Source: an uncultured Ulvibacter sp. (GTDB lineage: Bacteria > Bacteroidota > Bacteroidia > Flavobacteriales > Flavobacteriaceae). From it: a stretch of DNA of 64,000 nt. Shown piece after piece: positions 53,119 to 61,471 of this stretch (position 1 is its first letter; each line of letters starts with the position of its first letter). The notes beneath the pieces are model-generated. The model had not been told where the DNA came from. It did no database searches and saw only the letters and a program-made list of their open reading frames with translations. The position numbers and the translations under genes were made by a program. Location of the stretch: contig CALIAF010000025.1 in NCBI GenBank assembly GCA_938041335.1, positions 62,001 to 126,000 of the forward strand, read 5' to 3'.

Positions 53119-55302
53119 ATGTCCACATTAAGATTTCATGCCATTAAAGAAACATTCAATCGTCCAGTAATTGATGTTCAAGAACCAGCTAGACGTTCGG
53201 CTATTTTTGGTCAAAACGTATTTAATGATGCAGCAATGCGTCAATACCTTACTAAAGATTCATTTCGAAGTGTTCAAGATGCTGTAGAAAACGGAAGTAA
53301 GATAGACCGTAGCGTTGCAGATCACATTTCGACAGGAATGAAAGAATGGGCAATCGCTAAAGGAGCAACACACTACACACACTGGTTTCAGCCATTAACA
53401 GGTACAACGGCAGAAAAGCATGATGCCTTTTTTGAAACTACAGAAGATGGAGCTATTGAAAAATTTGGTGGCGGGCAATTAGTACAGCAAGAACCAGATG
53501 CATCTAGTTTCCCTAATGGAGGAATTAGAAATACATTTGAAGCAAGAGGATATACGGCTTGGGATCCTACATCGCCTGCATTTATTTATGGGACTACTTT
53601 ATGTATCCCTACGGTATTTGTTGCATATACAGGAGAAGCACTTGACAATAAGACGCCTTTATTAAGAGCACTGCAGGTTATAGATAAAGCCGCAGTAGAT
53701 GTTGCTAAGTACTTTGATAAAAACGTAACGAAGATCAATCCTACTTTAGGATGGGAACAAGAATATTTCTTAATCGATAAAGCATTAGCAAAGTCGCGTC
53801 CAGATATTAATCTAACAGGTCGTACTTTATTAGGTCATGCTTCTGCAAAAGGGCAGCAATTAGATGATCATTATTTTGGTTCTATTCCAAAACGTGCTTT
53901 AGACTATATGCGTGATCTTGAAACGGAATGTATGCTCTTAGGAATTCCTGTAAAAACAAGACATAACGAAGTAGCGCCTAACCAATTTGAGTTAGCACCT
54001 ATTTTTGAAGAAACAAATCTTGCCGTAGATCATAACTCCTTATTAATGGATGTGATGAGTAAGGTGGGAGATCGTCATAATTTTAAAGTATTATTTCACG
54101 AAAAGCCTTTTGCAGGCGTCAACGGAAGTGGAAAACATAACAACTGGTCATTAGCCACCAACACTGGGATTAACTTATTAAGTCCTGGGAGTACGCCAAT
54201 GAAGAATCTTCAGTTTTTAACATTCTTTATCAATACGATTAAAGCGGTTAATGATTATGAAGAGCTATTAAGAGCCGCTATTGCAGGAGCAAGTAACGAT
54301 CACCGTCTAGGAGCTAACGAAGCACCACCGGCTATTATTTCTGTGTTTATTGGTAGTCAATTGACAAATGTGCTAGACGCTCTAGAAAAAGTGAAAAACG
54401 GAAAGTTATCTCCCGAAGATAAAACAGACCTTAAACTTAATGTGGTAGGGAAGATTCCAGAAATTTTACTAGACAACACAGATAGAAACAGAACATCTCC
54501 TTTTGCCTTTACGGGTAATAAATTTGAGTTTAGAGCGGTAGGTTCTACTGCCAACTGTGCAAAACCAATGACGGTCTTAAATACCATTGTTGCAAAACAA
54601 CTCATCGAATTTAAAGCACAGGTGGATGCCCTAATCAAAGGGAAGAAGATGAAGAAAGACGATGCTATCTTTAATGTATTAAGAGAGTATATCAAAGACA
54701 GTAAGCGTATTCGTTTTGAAGGGGATGGTTATGGAGATGCTTGGGAGAAAGAAGCAAAAAAACGTGGGTTGAGTAATAACAAGACTACGCCAGAAGCTTT
54801 AAAAGAACAAGTGTCTAAAAAGACAATTAAATTGTATACTGACCTTGGTATTATGAGCAAGGTAGAAATAGAAGCACGTCACGAGATTGAAGTGGAAGAA
54901 TACACAATGCACATCCAGATTGAAGGGCGTGTATTAGGTGATATAGCGAGAAACCACGTAATTCCAACTGCGATTCGTTACCAGAACATTTTAATTGAAA
55001 ATGTGCAAGGTTTAAAAGATATCTACGGAAAGGACTTTAAAAAATTAGCCGGTGAGCAAATGCGATTAATAGAAGAGATTAGTGGTCATATTGAAAGTAT
55101 CAATAAAGACACTACCGCTATGATTAATGCGCGTAAAAAAGCAAATAAGATAGATGATCCAGAGAAGCGCGCCTTTGAGTACTGCAACAAAGTAAAACCT
55201 TTCTTTGAAACCATAAGATATCACTGTGATAAATTAGAGCTTTTAGTTGATGATGAGATCTGGCCACTTACAAAGTATCGTGAGTTGTTATTTACTCGTT
55301 AA
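53119..55302 (+). CDS. glnN: Glutamine synthetase type III
   Basis: The 727-residue protein is the length of GSIII (about 700-730), not of GSI (about 450). It includes the type III N-terminal domain (FGQNVFNDAAMRQYLTK), the catalytic HYTHWFQPLTG and WEQEYFLIDKAL, the ATP/ammonium region (EVAPNQFELAP, then VNGSGKHNNWS) and a C-terminal helical extension. It makes glutamine from glutamate and ammonia. It has its own promoter and terminator. Confidence 0.96.
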   Translation: MSTLRFHAIKETFNRPVIDVQEPARRSAIFGQNVFNDAAMRQYLTKDSFRSVQDAVENGSKIDRSVADHISTGMKEWAIAKGATHYTHWFQPLTGTTAEKHDAFFETTEDGAIEKFGGGQLVQQEPDASSFPNGGIRNTFEARGYTAWDPTSPAFIYGTTLCIPTVFVAYTGEALDNKTPLLRALQVIDKAAVDVAKYFDKNVTKINPTLGWEQEYFLIDKALAKSRPDINLTGRTLLGHASAKGQQLDDHYFGSIPKRALDYMRDLETECMLLGIPVKTRHNEVAPNQFELAPIFEETNLAVDHNSLLMDVMSKVGDRHNFKVLFHEKPFAGVNGSGKHNNWSLATNTGINLLSPGSTPMKNLQFLTFFINTIKAVNDYEELLRAAIAGASNDHRLGANEAPPAIISVFIGSQLTNVLDALEKVKNGKLSPEDKTDLKLNVVGKIPEILLDNTDRNRTSPFAFTGNKFEFRAVGSTANCAKPMTVLNTIVAKQLIEFKAQVDALIKGKKMKKDDAIFNVLREYIKDSKRIRFEGDGYGDAWEKEAKKRGLSNNKTTPEALKEQVSKKTIKLYTDLGIMSKVEIEARHEIEVEEYTMHIQIEGRVLGDIARNHVIPTAIRYQNILIENVQGLKDIYGKDFKKLAGEQMRLIEEISGHIESINKDTTAMINARKKANKIDDPEKRAFEYCNKVKPFFETIRYHCDKLELLVDDEIWPLTKYRELLFTR

Positions 55303-55319
55303 TAAATAAACATTTTATA

Positions 55320-55355
55320 GAAACCTCATAGCATTGCTATGAGGTTTCTTTTTTT
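55320..55355 (+). terminator. Terminator after glnN, abutting the purM promoter
   Basis: A perfect 13-bp stem GAAACCTCATAGC/GCTATGAGGTTTC with loop ATT and T7. The last T is the first base of the purM -7 box. Confidence 0.93.
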
Positions 55356-55362
55356 ACCTTTG
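55355..55362 (+). promoter_or_regulatory. -7 box (TACCTTTG) of purM
   Basis: It matches TAnnTTTG and ends 5 nt before the ATG at 55368. The -33 region would fall inside the glnN terminator stem, so the two signals overlap. Confidence 0.5.
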
Positions 55363-55367
55363 CTATT

Positions 55368-56546
55368 ATGAGTCAAGATATTTCAAAAAGGTACGCTCAA
55401 CGAGGCGTTTCAGCAGGAAAAGAGGACGTTCACAATGCCATAAAAAATGTGGATAAAGGACTTTTTCCGAAAGCATTTTGCAAGATTGTACCAGATTACT
55501 TAACGGGTGATGAAGACTACTGTCTTATTATGCACGCAGATGGCGCAGGCACTAAGTCGTCATTAGCCTATATGTACTGGAAAGAAACTGGTGATATTTC
55601 TGTATGGAAAGGGATTGCACAGGATGCATTGATTATGAATGTAGATGACTTGCTCTGTGTGGGTGCGGTAGATAATATTGCACTTTCGTCTACCATAGGC
55701 CGTAATAAAAACTTAATCACTGGCGAGGTGTTATCTGCTATTATAAATGGAACAGAAGACCTGCTGAAAGATTTAGCTTCTTATGGTGTGAAGATACATT
55801 CTACGGGAGGTGAGACGGCAGATGTGGGTGATTTAGTACGTACCATCATTGTAGATAGTACGGTCACCGCTAGAATGAAACGCAGTGATGTGATAGACAA
55901 TGGCAATATCCAGCCTGGTGATGTCATTGTAGGTATGGCTTCTTTTGGTCAAGCTAATTATGAGAAGGAATACAATGGAGGTATGGGTAGCAATGGCTTA
56001 ACAAGTGCACGTCATGATGTCTTCGGAAAAGTGCTGGCAACAAAATATCCAGAAAGTTTTGACCATGCAGTACCAGAAGATTTAGTGTATTCTGGATCTA
56101 TGAATTTGACAGACCCAGTGGAAGGGTCTCCGTTAGATGCCGGTAAATTAGTCTTGTCTCCAACCAGAACCTATGCGCCAATTATTAAAGCAATCTTAAG
56201 TAAATTCACCAATAAAGACATACACGGGATGGTGCATTGCAGTGGTGGCGCCCAGACCAAAATTTTGCATTTTATTGATCAACTTCATATTATAAAAGAC
56301 AATCTTTTTGAGCTTCCACCTTTGTTTCAATTGATTCAAAACCAAAGCGGAACAGACTGGAAAGAAATGTATCAAGTTTTTAATATGGGTCACCGTATGG
56401 AGATTTACCTTCCAGAGGTCATTGCAAAAGAGGTTATCGCCATTTCAGAATCTTTTGGCGTTGCGGCACAGATTGTAGGTCGTGTAGAGAAGGCGGACAA
56501 GAAGAAACTGACTATTAAAAGTGAATTTGGTACTTTTGAGTATTAG
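55368..56546 (+). CDS. purM: Phosphoribosylformylglycinamidine cyclo-ligase (AIR synthase)
   Basis: The 392-residue protein of the AIRS/PurM superfamily has YAQRGVSAGKEDVHNAI at the start, HADGAGTKSSLAYMYW, DALIMNVDDLLCVGA, and HSTGGETADVGD. It is longer than the E. coli enzyme (about 345) and belongs to the Bacteroidota form. It makes aminoimidazole ribonucleotide in purine synthesis. It precedes prfA by 169 bp. Confidence 0.9.
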   Translation: MSQDISKRYAQRGVSAGKEDVHNAIKNVDKGLFPKAFCKIVPDYLTGDEDYCLIMHADGAGTKSSLAYMYWKETGDISVWKGIAQDALIMNVDDLLCVGAVDNIALSSTIGRNKNLITGEVLSAIINGTEDLLKDLASYGVKIHSTGGETADVGDLVRTIIVDSTVTARMKRSDVIDNGNIQPGDVIVGMASFGQANYEKEYNGGMGSNGLTSARHDVFGKVLATKYPESFDHAVPEDLVYSGSMNLTDPVEGSPLDAGKLVLSPTRTYAPIIKAILSKFTNKDIHGMVHCSGGAQTKILHFIDQLHIIKDNLFELPPLFQLIQNQSGTDWKEMYQVFNMGHRMEIYLPEVIAKEVIAISESFGVAAQIVGRVEKADKKKLTIKSEFGTFEY

Positions 56547-56674
56547 CTAGTCTTAACAAGACGCAAAGCACTTTTTATTTTACACTTCAGAAATGTGATT
56601 CGTTTCCTATTTCCGAAGACATTAAATACGCAGACACTCCATTACAAAGAGCTATTATTCAACCTAAATTATTG

Positions 56675-56682
56675 TAAATTTG
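56675..56682 (+). promoter_or_regulatory. Possible -7 box (TAAATTTG) of prfA
   Basis: It matches TAnnTTTG, 33 nt before the start codon; the -33 element is weak. Confidence 0.45.
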
Positions 56683-56715
56683 TATCCCGTTCAATAAAAT
56701 CGAACACCTTCTAAT

Positions 56716-57792
56716 ATGTTAGAAAAACTCCAGATAGTAAAGAATAGATTTGATGAAGTGAGTGATTTAATCATTCAGCCAGATATCATTAGTGACCAGA
56801 AACAATATATTTCATTAACCAAAGAATATAAAGACCTTAGCGGGTTAATGAAAAAAAGAGAGGCTTATATTATGGCTACAGAGCGTATTGCTGAAGCAGA
56901 AGAAATTCTAGCAGATGGTAGTGATGCAGATATGGTAGATATGGCAAAAATGCAAATGGACGAAGCCAAATCTAATATTGAAGTTCTAGAAGAAGAAATA
57001 AAAGTAATGCTAATCCCTAAAGATCCTGAAGATGCTAAAAATGCAGTGATGGAGATTAAAGCAGGAACGGGTGGAGATGAAGCAAGTATTTTTGCAGGCG
57101 ATTTACACAGAATGTATACTAAGTATTGTGATAGCAAAGGATGGAAAACAAGTGTTGTAGATTTTAGTGAAGGGACAAGTGGCGGCTATAAGGCCATCCA
57201 GATGGAAGTTGAAGGTGATGATGTGTATGGAACATTAAAATTTGAAGCAGGTGTGCATCGTGTGCAGCGTGTACCGCAAACAGAAACACAGGGTCGTGTT
57301 CATACAAGTGCTGCAACGGTATTGGTTTTGCCTGAGGCAGAAGAATTTGATGTGCAAATAGAAGCGAAAGATGTAAGAGTAGATTTTTTCTGTTCTTCTG
57401 GACCAGGAGGTCAATCTGTAAACACGACTTATTCTGCTGTGCGATTAACACACATACCCTCGGGGCTTGTTGCACAATGTCAAGACCAGAAATCACAACA
57501 TAAAAATAAAGAAAAAGCATTTAAAGTGCTTCGTTCACGTTTATACGATTTAGAATTAGCGAAAAAGCAAGCAGAAGATGCAATAAAAAGAGGTTCTCAA
57601 GTTTCAAGTGGTGACCGTAGTGCAAAGATTAGAACCTACAATTACTCGCAAGGAAGAGTGACAGATCACCGCATTAATCTAACCTTATATGATTTAAGTA
57701 ATATTATTGATGGTGATATTCAGAAAATTATTGATGAACTTCAACTTGTAGATAATACAGAACGACTTAAAGAATCTGGAGACGCATTTTAA
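56716..57792 (+). CDS. prfA: Peptide chain release factor 1
   Basis: The 358-residue protein has an N-terminal helical domain, the catalytic GGQ at residues 231-233 ([12 protein letters not shown]), and the [19 protein letters not shown] segment. The C-terminal [11 protein letters not shown] is typical of RF1. It releases peptides at UAA and UAG. It is followed after 9 bp by pyrF, so they are probably cotranscribed. Confidence 0.96.
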   Translation: MLEKLQIVKNRFDEVSDLIIQPDIISDQKQYISLTKEYKDLSGLMKKREAYIMATERIAEAEEILADGSDADMVDMAKMQMDEAKSNIEVLEEEIKVMLIPKDPEDAKNAVMEIKAGTGGDEASIFAGDLHRMYTKYCDSKGWKTSVVDFSEGTSGGYKAIQMEVEGDDVYGTLKFEAGVHRVQRVPQTETQGRVHTSAATVLVLPEAEEFDVQIEAKDVRVDFFCSSGPGGQSVNTTYSAVRLTHIPSGLVAQCQDQKSQHKNKEKAFKVLRSRLYDLELAKKQAEDAIKRGSQVSSGDRSAKIRTYNYSQGRVTDHRINLTLYDLSNIIDGDIQKIIDELQLVDNTERLKESGDAF

Positions 57793-57801
57793 ATCATAAA
57801 A

Positions 57802-58620
57802 ATGACAACAAAAGACTTAGTTGCACAAATAGAAAAAAAGAAGTCCTTTTTATGTATTGGACTAGATGTTGATTTAAATAAAATTCCAAAGCATCTTTTA
57901 AATGATGAAGATCCCATCTTTGCATTTAACAAGGCGATCATTGATGCTACGTACCATTTATCAGTAGCTTACAAACCCAACACAGCTTTCTATGAGGCGT
58001 ATGGGTTAAAGGGCTGGAAATCGCTTGAGAAAACCATTAGGTACTTGAATGAAAATTACCCAGAGATCTTTACAATCGCAGATGCAAAACGTGGTGATAT
58101 AGGAAACACGTCTACCATGTACGCAAAAGCTTTTTTTGAAGATTTGGCATTTGATTCTGTAACGGTTGCTCCTTATATGGGTAAAGACTCCATTGAACCT
58201 TTCTTAGCTTTTGAGAAAAAGCATACCATCCTATTAGCGCTCACTTCTAATCAAGGCGCTTTTGACTTTCAAGTGAAAATTTCGGAAGGGAAAGAAATTT
58301 ATAAAACCGTTTTAGAAACTTCAAAGCAATGGGTGAATAGTCAAAACTTGATGTACGTAGTAGGAGCAACTAAGGCCGAGTACTTTAAAGAGATACGAAA
58401 AATTGTGCCTACAAGTTTTTTGTTGGTTCCGGGAGTAGGAGCACAGGGTGGTAGTCTACATGATGTCTGCAAGTTTGGTATGGCAGAGAATATCGGTTTG
58501 TTAGTCAACTCTTCACGTGGTATCATTTATGCTTCTCAAGAACATGATTTTGCTCAAGCTGCTGCTCAAGCTGCCAGTAATTTACAAAGTCAAATGGAAG
58601 TCATTCTCAATGATCGTTAA
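57802..58620 (+). CDS. pyrF: Orotidine 5'-phosphate decarboxylase (type 2)
   Basis: The 272-residue protein is of the longer, type 2 OMP decarboxylase family. It has [17 protein letters not shown] at the start, the catalytic [11 protein letters not shown], and [11 protein letters not shown] near the end. It makes UMP. Its last 11 bases overlap the start of the BtuF-like gene. Confidence 0.95.
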   Translation: MTTKDLVAQIEKKKSFLCIGLDVDLNKIPKHLLNDEDPIFAFNKAIIDATYHLSVAYKPNTAFYEAYGLKGWKSLEKTIRYLNENYPEIFTIADAKRGDIGNTSTMYAKAFFEDLAFDSVTVAPYMGKDSIEPFLAFEKKHTILLALTSNQGAFDFQVKISEGKEIYKTVLETSKQWVNSQNLMYVVGATKAEYFKEIRKIVPTSFLLVPGVGAQGGSLHDVCKFGMAENIGLLVNSSRGIIYASQEHDFAQAAAQAASNLQSQMEVILNDR

Positions 58621-59389
58621 AGATCAATTACATAGAACACTTACTTTTTCTGAAACGCCAAAGCGAATTGTTTCTTTAGTTCCGTCACAAACTGAGCTTT
58701 TGGTAGATTTAGGGCTAATAGATAGTCTTGTAGGTATCACTAAGTTTTGTGTGCATCCTATTCATTTAAGAAATACGATTGCCGTTGTAGGAGGGACTAA
58801 GACCCTTCAGATTGATAAAATAAAGGCCTTGCAACCAGATATAATTATCTGTAATAAAGAAGAGAATACAAAAGAGATCGTAGAAGCCTGTGAGCAAATT
58901 GCACCTGTATGGATAAGCGATATAAAGGATGTTGCCGGTAATAATGAGATGATACGGGTATTGGGAGAAATCTTTGATGTAAATGACATTGCACTCGCTT
59001 TAATTCAAAAAATTAATAGCGCACAAAAAGAATTTGAATTAGGTATAACATCAAAAGCGAGTAGAAAAGTGGCTTATCTTATCTGGAAGAACCCCTATAT
59101 GGGCGCTGGGAAAGATACATTTATAGACCATTTATTAACGCTTAATAGATTTGATAATATTCTATCTATAAAAGAGGGGAGATATCCTGCCATCGAATTG
59201 GCAGATTTAAAAGACGCAGATGTTATTTTACTGAGTAGTGAGCCTTTTCCATTTAAAAACAAAGATCTTCTTGAATTGAAAAATGCACTAGGAAAACCAG
59301 TGCATTTAGTGGATGGGGAATATTTTTCTTGGTATGGATCTAGGCTTTTAAAAGCCTTTGAATATTTTAAAAAATTACAAATCGCTTAA
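58610..59389 (+). CDS. BtuF/TroA-like substrate-binding protein without signal peptide
   Basis: The ATG at 58610 gives 259 residues ([20 protein letters not shown]); the longer frame from 58517 only reads pyrF in another frame. The fold is that of helical-backbone receptors: [19 protein letters not shown], then [20 protein letters not shown], and a second lobe with [19 protein letters not shown]. BtuF proteins bind cobalamin in the periplasm, but no signal peptide or lipobox is present here. It may act in the cytoplasm. It lies 2 kb from the B12-dependent icmF. Confidence 0.82.
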   Translation: MIVKDQLHRTLTFSETPKRIVSLVPSQTELLVDLGLIDSLVGITKFCVHPIHLRNTIAVVGGTKTLQIDKIKALQPDIIICNKEENTKEIVEACEQIAPVWISDIKDVAGNNEMIRVLGEIFDVNDIALALIQKINSAQKEFELGITSKASRKVAYLIWKNPYMGAGKDTFIDHLLTLNRFDNILSIKEGRYPAIELADLKDADVILLSSEPFPFKNKDLLELKNALGKPVHLVDGEYFSWYGSRLLKAFEYFKKLQIA

Positions 59390-59556
59390 ATGCCTCGTAA
59401 TTTTATAAGTGCATTATAAACTTCTTGAGCTTGCAGCTTTACCTCGTCACTCTGGCCTTTGTCTTTTAAAGCTTTTTTATAAGATTTTTTCATAAGATCA
59501 GAATATTGCGCTTTGAGCACTTCTTCTTTGGATCTCTTTTTAAATAACAAATTCAT
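59386..59556 (-). CDS. Lacal_2735-like small protein (56 aa)
   Basis: ATG at 59556 to TAA at 59386 encodes 56 residues starting MNLLFKKRSKEEVLKAQYSD, very basic and helical, with a conserved LMKKSYK and QAQEVYNALIKL. This resembles a family of short Flavobacteriia proteins (Lacal_2735 type) of unknown function. Its stop overlaps the end of the convergent BtuF-like gene by 4 bp. Confidence 0.65.
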   Translation of the reverse strand: MNLLFKKRSKEEVLKAQYSDLMKKSYKKALKDKGQSDEVKLQAQEVYNALIKLRGI

Positions 59557-59647
59557 AACCAAGTATATCTTTAAGCAACAAAGGTAAAACGGTTCGTTTT
59601 AATGAGCTATTAATGTCTAGTTAATACTTGTTAAAAAAAGATTAAAA

Positions 59648-60349
59648 TTAGTCTTGCAAGGCAAAAACTTGTTTAAGCAATGCGGTGCTTCTTGAAGAGA
59701 TTTTTGTTCTTATTTCTTTTTCTTCTACACTTATCATTTTATAAACTCCTTTTAGCGCTTGTTCTGTAACGTAGTCTGTTAAGTCTGGGTTCACATTGTT
59801 TGTCATAGGGATTGCGTTGTATTTTGTGATGATGTTAGTCCAGATTTGATCTGCCCCAACTTTTGAAAAAGAATTTTTAATCACAGGATTAAACTGGTTA
59901 TATAACGCTGTATTTGTTTTTGTTTCGAGGTAACTAGTAGCGGCATTGTCTGCACCTAATAATATGTTTTTCGCATCGTTAAAACTGATGTCTTTTACAG
60001 CGTCAATAAAAATAGGAGTAGCTCCTTTTACCGCATCTTCTGCAGCTCTATTGAGGGCTATTATTCCTTTGTCTGCGAGACTTCCTAAACCGATACTGCG
60101 TAAAGTTTGATCTACTTTTTGTAATTCTTCTGGTAATAAGATTTTAACCAATTGATTCTTATAATAACCGTCTTTCTTTGTAAGCTTAGTTACCTGCTTA
60201 TCAATACCCGCATCTAGTGCTTGTCTAAGTCCATTGCCTATGGTTGTTTGGTCAAGACCACCACCGTTAGGTAAATTATTAACTACTTGCTGTAATTCTG
60301 CACAAGAGAATAATGAGAAACAGCAAAGGGTAAGAATTAATTTTTTCAT
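59648..60349 (-). CDS. DUF4197 lipoprotein
   Basis: The 233-residue protein has a short lipoprotein signal (LILTLCCFSLFSC, lipidated Cys near 16) followed by an all-helical DUF4197 domain (GLRQALDAGIDKQVTKL, LGSLADKGIIALNRAAEDA, DAVKDISFNDAKNILLGAD). It is periplasmic. Function is unknown. It is transcribed in the same direction as the upstream sorting-domain gene, but a terminator separates them. Confidence 0.88.
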   Translation of the reverse strand: MKKLILTLCCFSLFSCAELQQVVNNLPNGGGLDQTTIGNGLRQALDAGIDKQVTKLTKKDGYYKNQLVKILLPEELQKVDQTLRSIGLGSLADKGIIALNRAAEDAVKGATPIFIDAVKDISFNDAKNILLGADNAATSYLETKTNTALYNQFNPVIKNSFSKVGADQIWTNIITKYNAIPMTNNVNPDLTDYVTEQALKGVYKMISVEEKEIRTKISSRSTALLKQVFALQD

Positions 60350-60378
60350 AATATCGAGGTTTGTTAAAGTGTAAAGAT

Positions 60379-60408
60379 AAAAAAAGGCCCCCCATTAGGA
60401 AGGCCTTT
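60379..60408 (-). terminator. Terminator after the 60432 sorting-domain gene
   Basis: On the minus strand AAAGGCC/GGCCTTT forms a 7-bp stem followed by a long T-run. Confidence 0.75.
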
Positions 60409-60431
60409 AACTTTTTTAATAGAATAATCTA

Positions 60432-61310
60432 TTACTTAAGAACTTTGATTGTCTTAGTTGCATTACCAATAGTAACGTTTACTAAGTAAGCTCCAGAAGA
60501 AAGTGCGCTCATATCTACAGAAGGAGAAATAGCATCTGGACTAACAGATAATACTTGCTTTCCTAATACATCATAGATAGTTACGTTATCAATAACTGAA
60601 GCAGATTTGATGTTAAGTGTATTAACCACTGGATTTGGGAATACGCTAAAAACGTCTCCTGAAAAATCATCAGCACCTAATAAACCTTCTGCAAAACGTA
60701 CTGCATCAACATAGTATGTGTTTGTTGCATTATCAGCAAAGAAATCTGCACCACCAAAACCAGTAGCAGATGCACCTTTAGCAGTAACACCACCAGTTGC
60801 ACCATTAATCTTTAACTCATAAGTTGAATCATCAACATTAATTACAGCAGAAAAATCGAACCATTCGTCTTCTGGGTAAGGAATTGTATCTGTTCCACCA
60901 TCATCAGTTAAAACACCACCAACCATTGTTACGTTTCCAGTGTAAAATTCTAAGTTAGCATTTGCATTTGGAAGAACATTACCTTGAAGGTTAAAATATG
61001 CTGTAGCTCCAGAAGGAACATACATTTGCCATGCTATAGACCAAGTACCACTTGTCTTAAGACTACCAACGTTTAAAACAGCATCTTGACCACCACCAGA
61101 AGTGTTAATAACCATAGATTGTGTTCCATCAAAAGCTTGGTCATCAGTAGCGATAGCATTTTGATTACCATCATTAACTCCATCCCAAGTTGTCCAACGT
61201 GGCGTAAAAACTGGTCCAAGGCTGTATGCCTCGATATCGTCAGTAAATTGTGCGTTTGCAGATAAGCCTAATCCTAGAGCGAATACTGCTAATAAGTAAA
61301 TTTTTTTCAT
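60432..61310 (-). CDS. Secreted protein with type IX (type A) sorting domain
   Basis: The ATG at 61310 (MKKIYLLAVFALGLGLSANA) gives 292 residues; the longer frame from 61352 adds no signal quality. A beta-sandwich, lectin/glucanase-like region (about 25-205) contains TRWTTWDGVNDGNQNA and a Gly/Thr-rich end. The C-terminal sorting domain has FSVFPNPVVNTLNIKSAS, IYDVLGKQVLS, SSGAYLVNVT and TKTIKVLK. It is exported by the type IX system. The ligand is not known. Confidence 0.88.
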   Translation of the reverse strand: MKKIYLLAVFALGLGLSANAQFTDDIEAYSLGPVFTPRWTTWDGVNDGNQNAIATDDQAFDGTQSMVINTSGGGQDAVLNVGSLKTSGTWSIAWQMYVPSGATAYFNLQGNVLPNANANLEFYTGNVTMVGGVLTDDGGTDTIPYPEDEWFDFSAVINVDDSTYELKINGATGGVTAKGASATGFGGADFFADNATNTYYVDAVRFAEGLLGADDFSGDVFSVFPNPVVNTLNIKSASVIDNVTIYDVLGKQVLSVSPDAISPSVDMSALSSGAYLVNVTIGNATKTIKVLK

Positions 61311-61418
61311 AATAATATATTTAATTAAGTTTAATAATGCAGCAATATACAAATATGAAGCGCTATTAGCAAACTTTTATTAAAATTTTAGCATTTAAAG
61401 GAAGGCGCCTTAAATTGC

Positions 61419-61448
61419 TTGATATCCCTCGTAAAATGCTTAAATTTG
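61419..61448 (+). promoter_or_regulatory. Promoter of icmF
   Basis: TTG at 61419-61421, 19 bp, then TAAATTTG at 61441-61448 is a full consensus match, 23 nt before the ATG. Confidence 0.7.
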
Positions 61449-61471
61449 CGGTACTAAATACACTACAAAAT

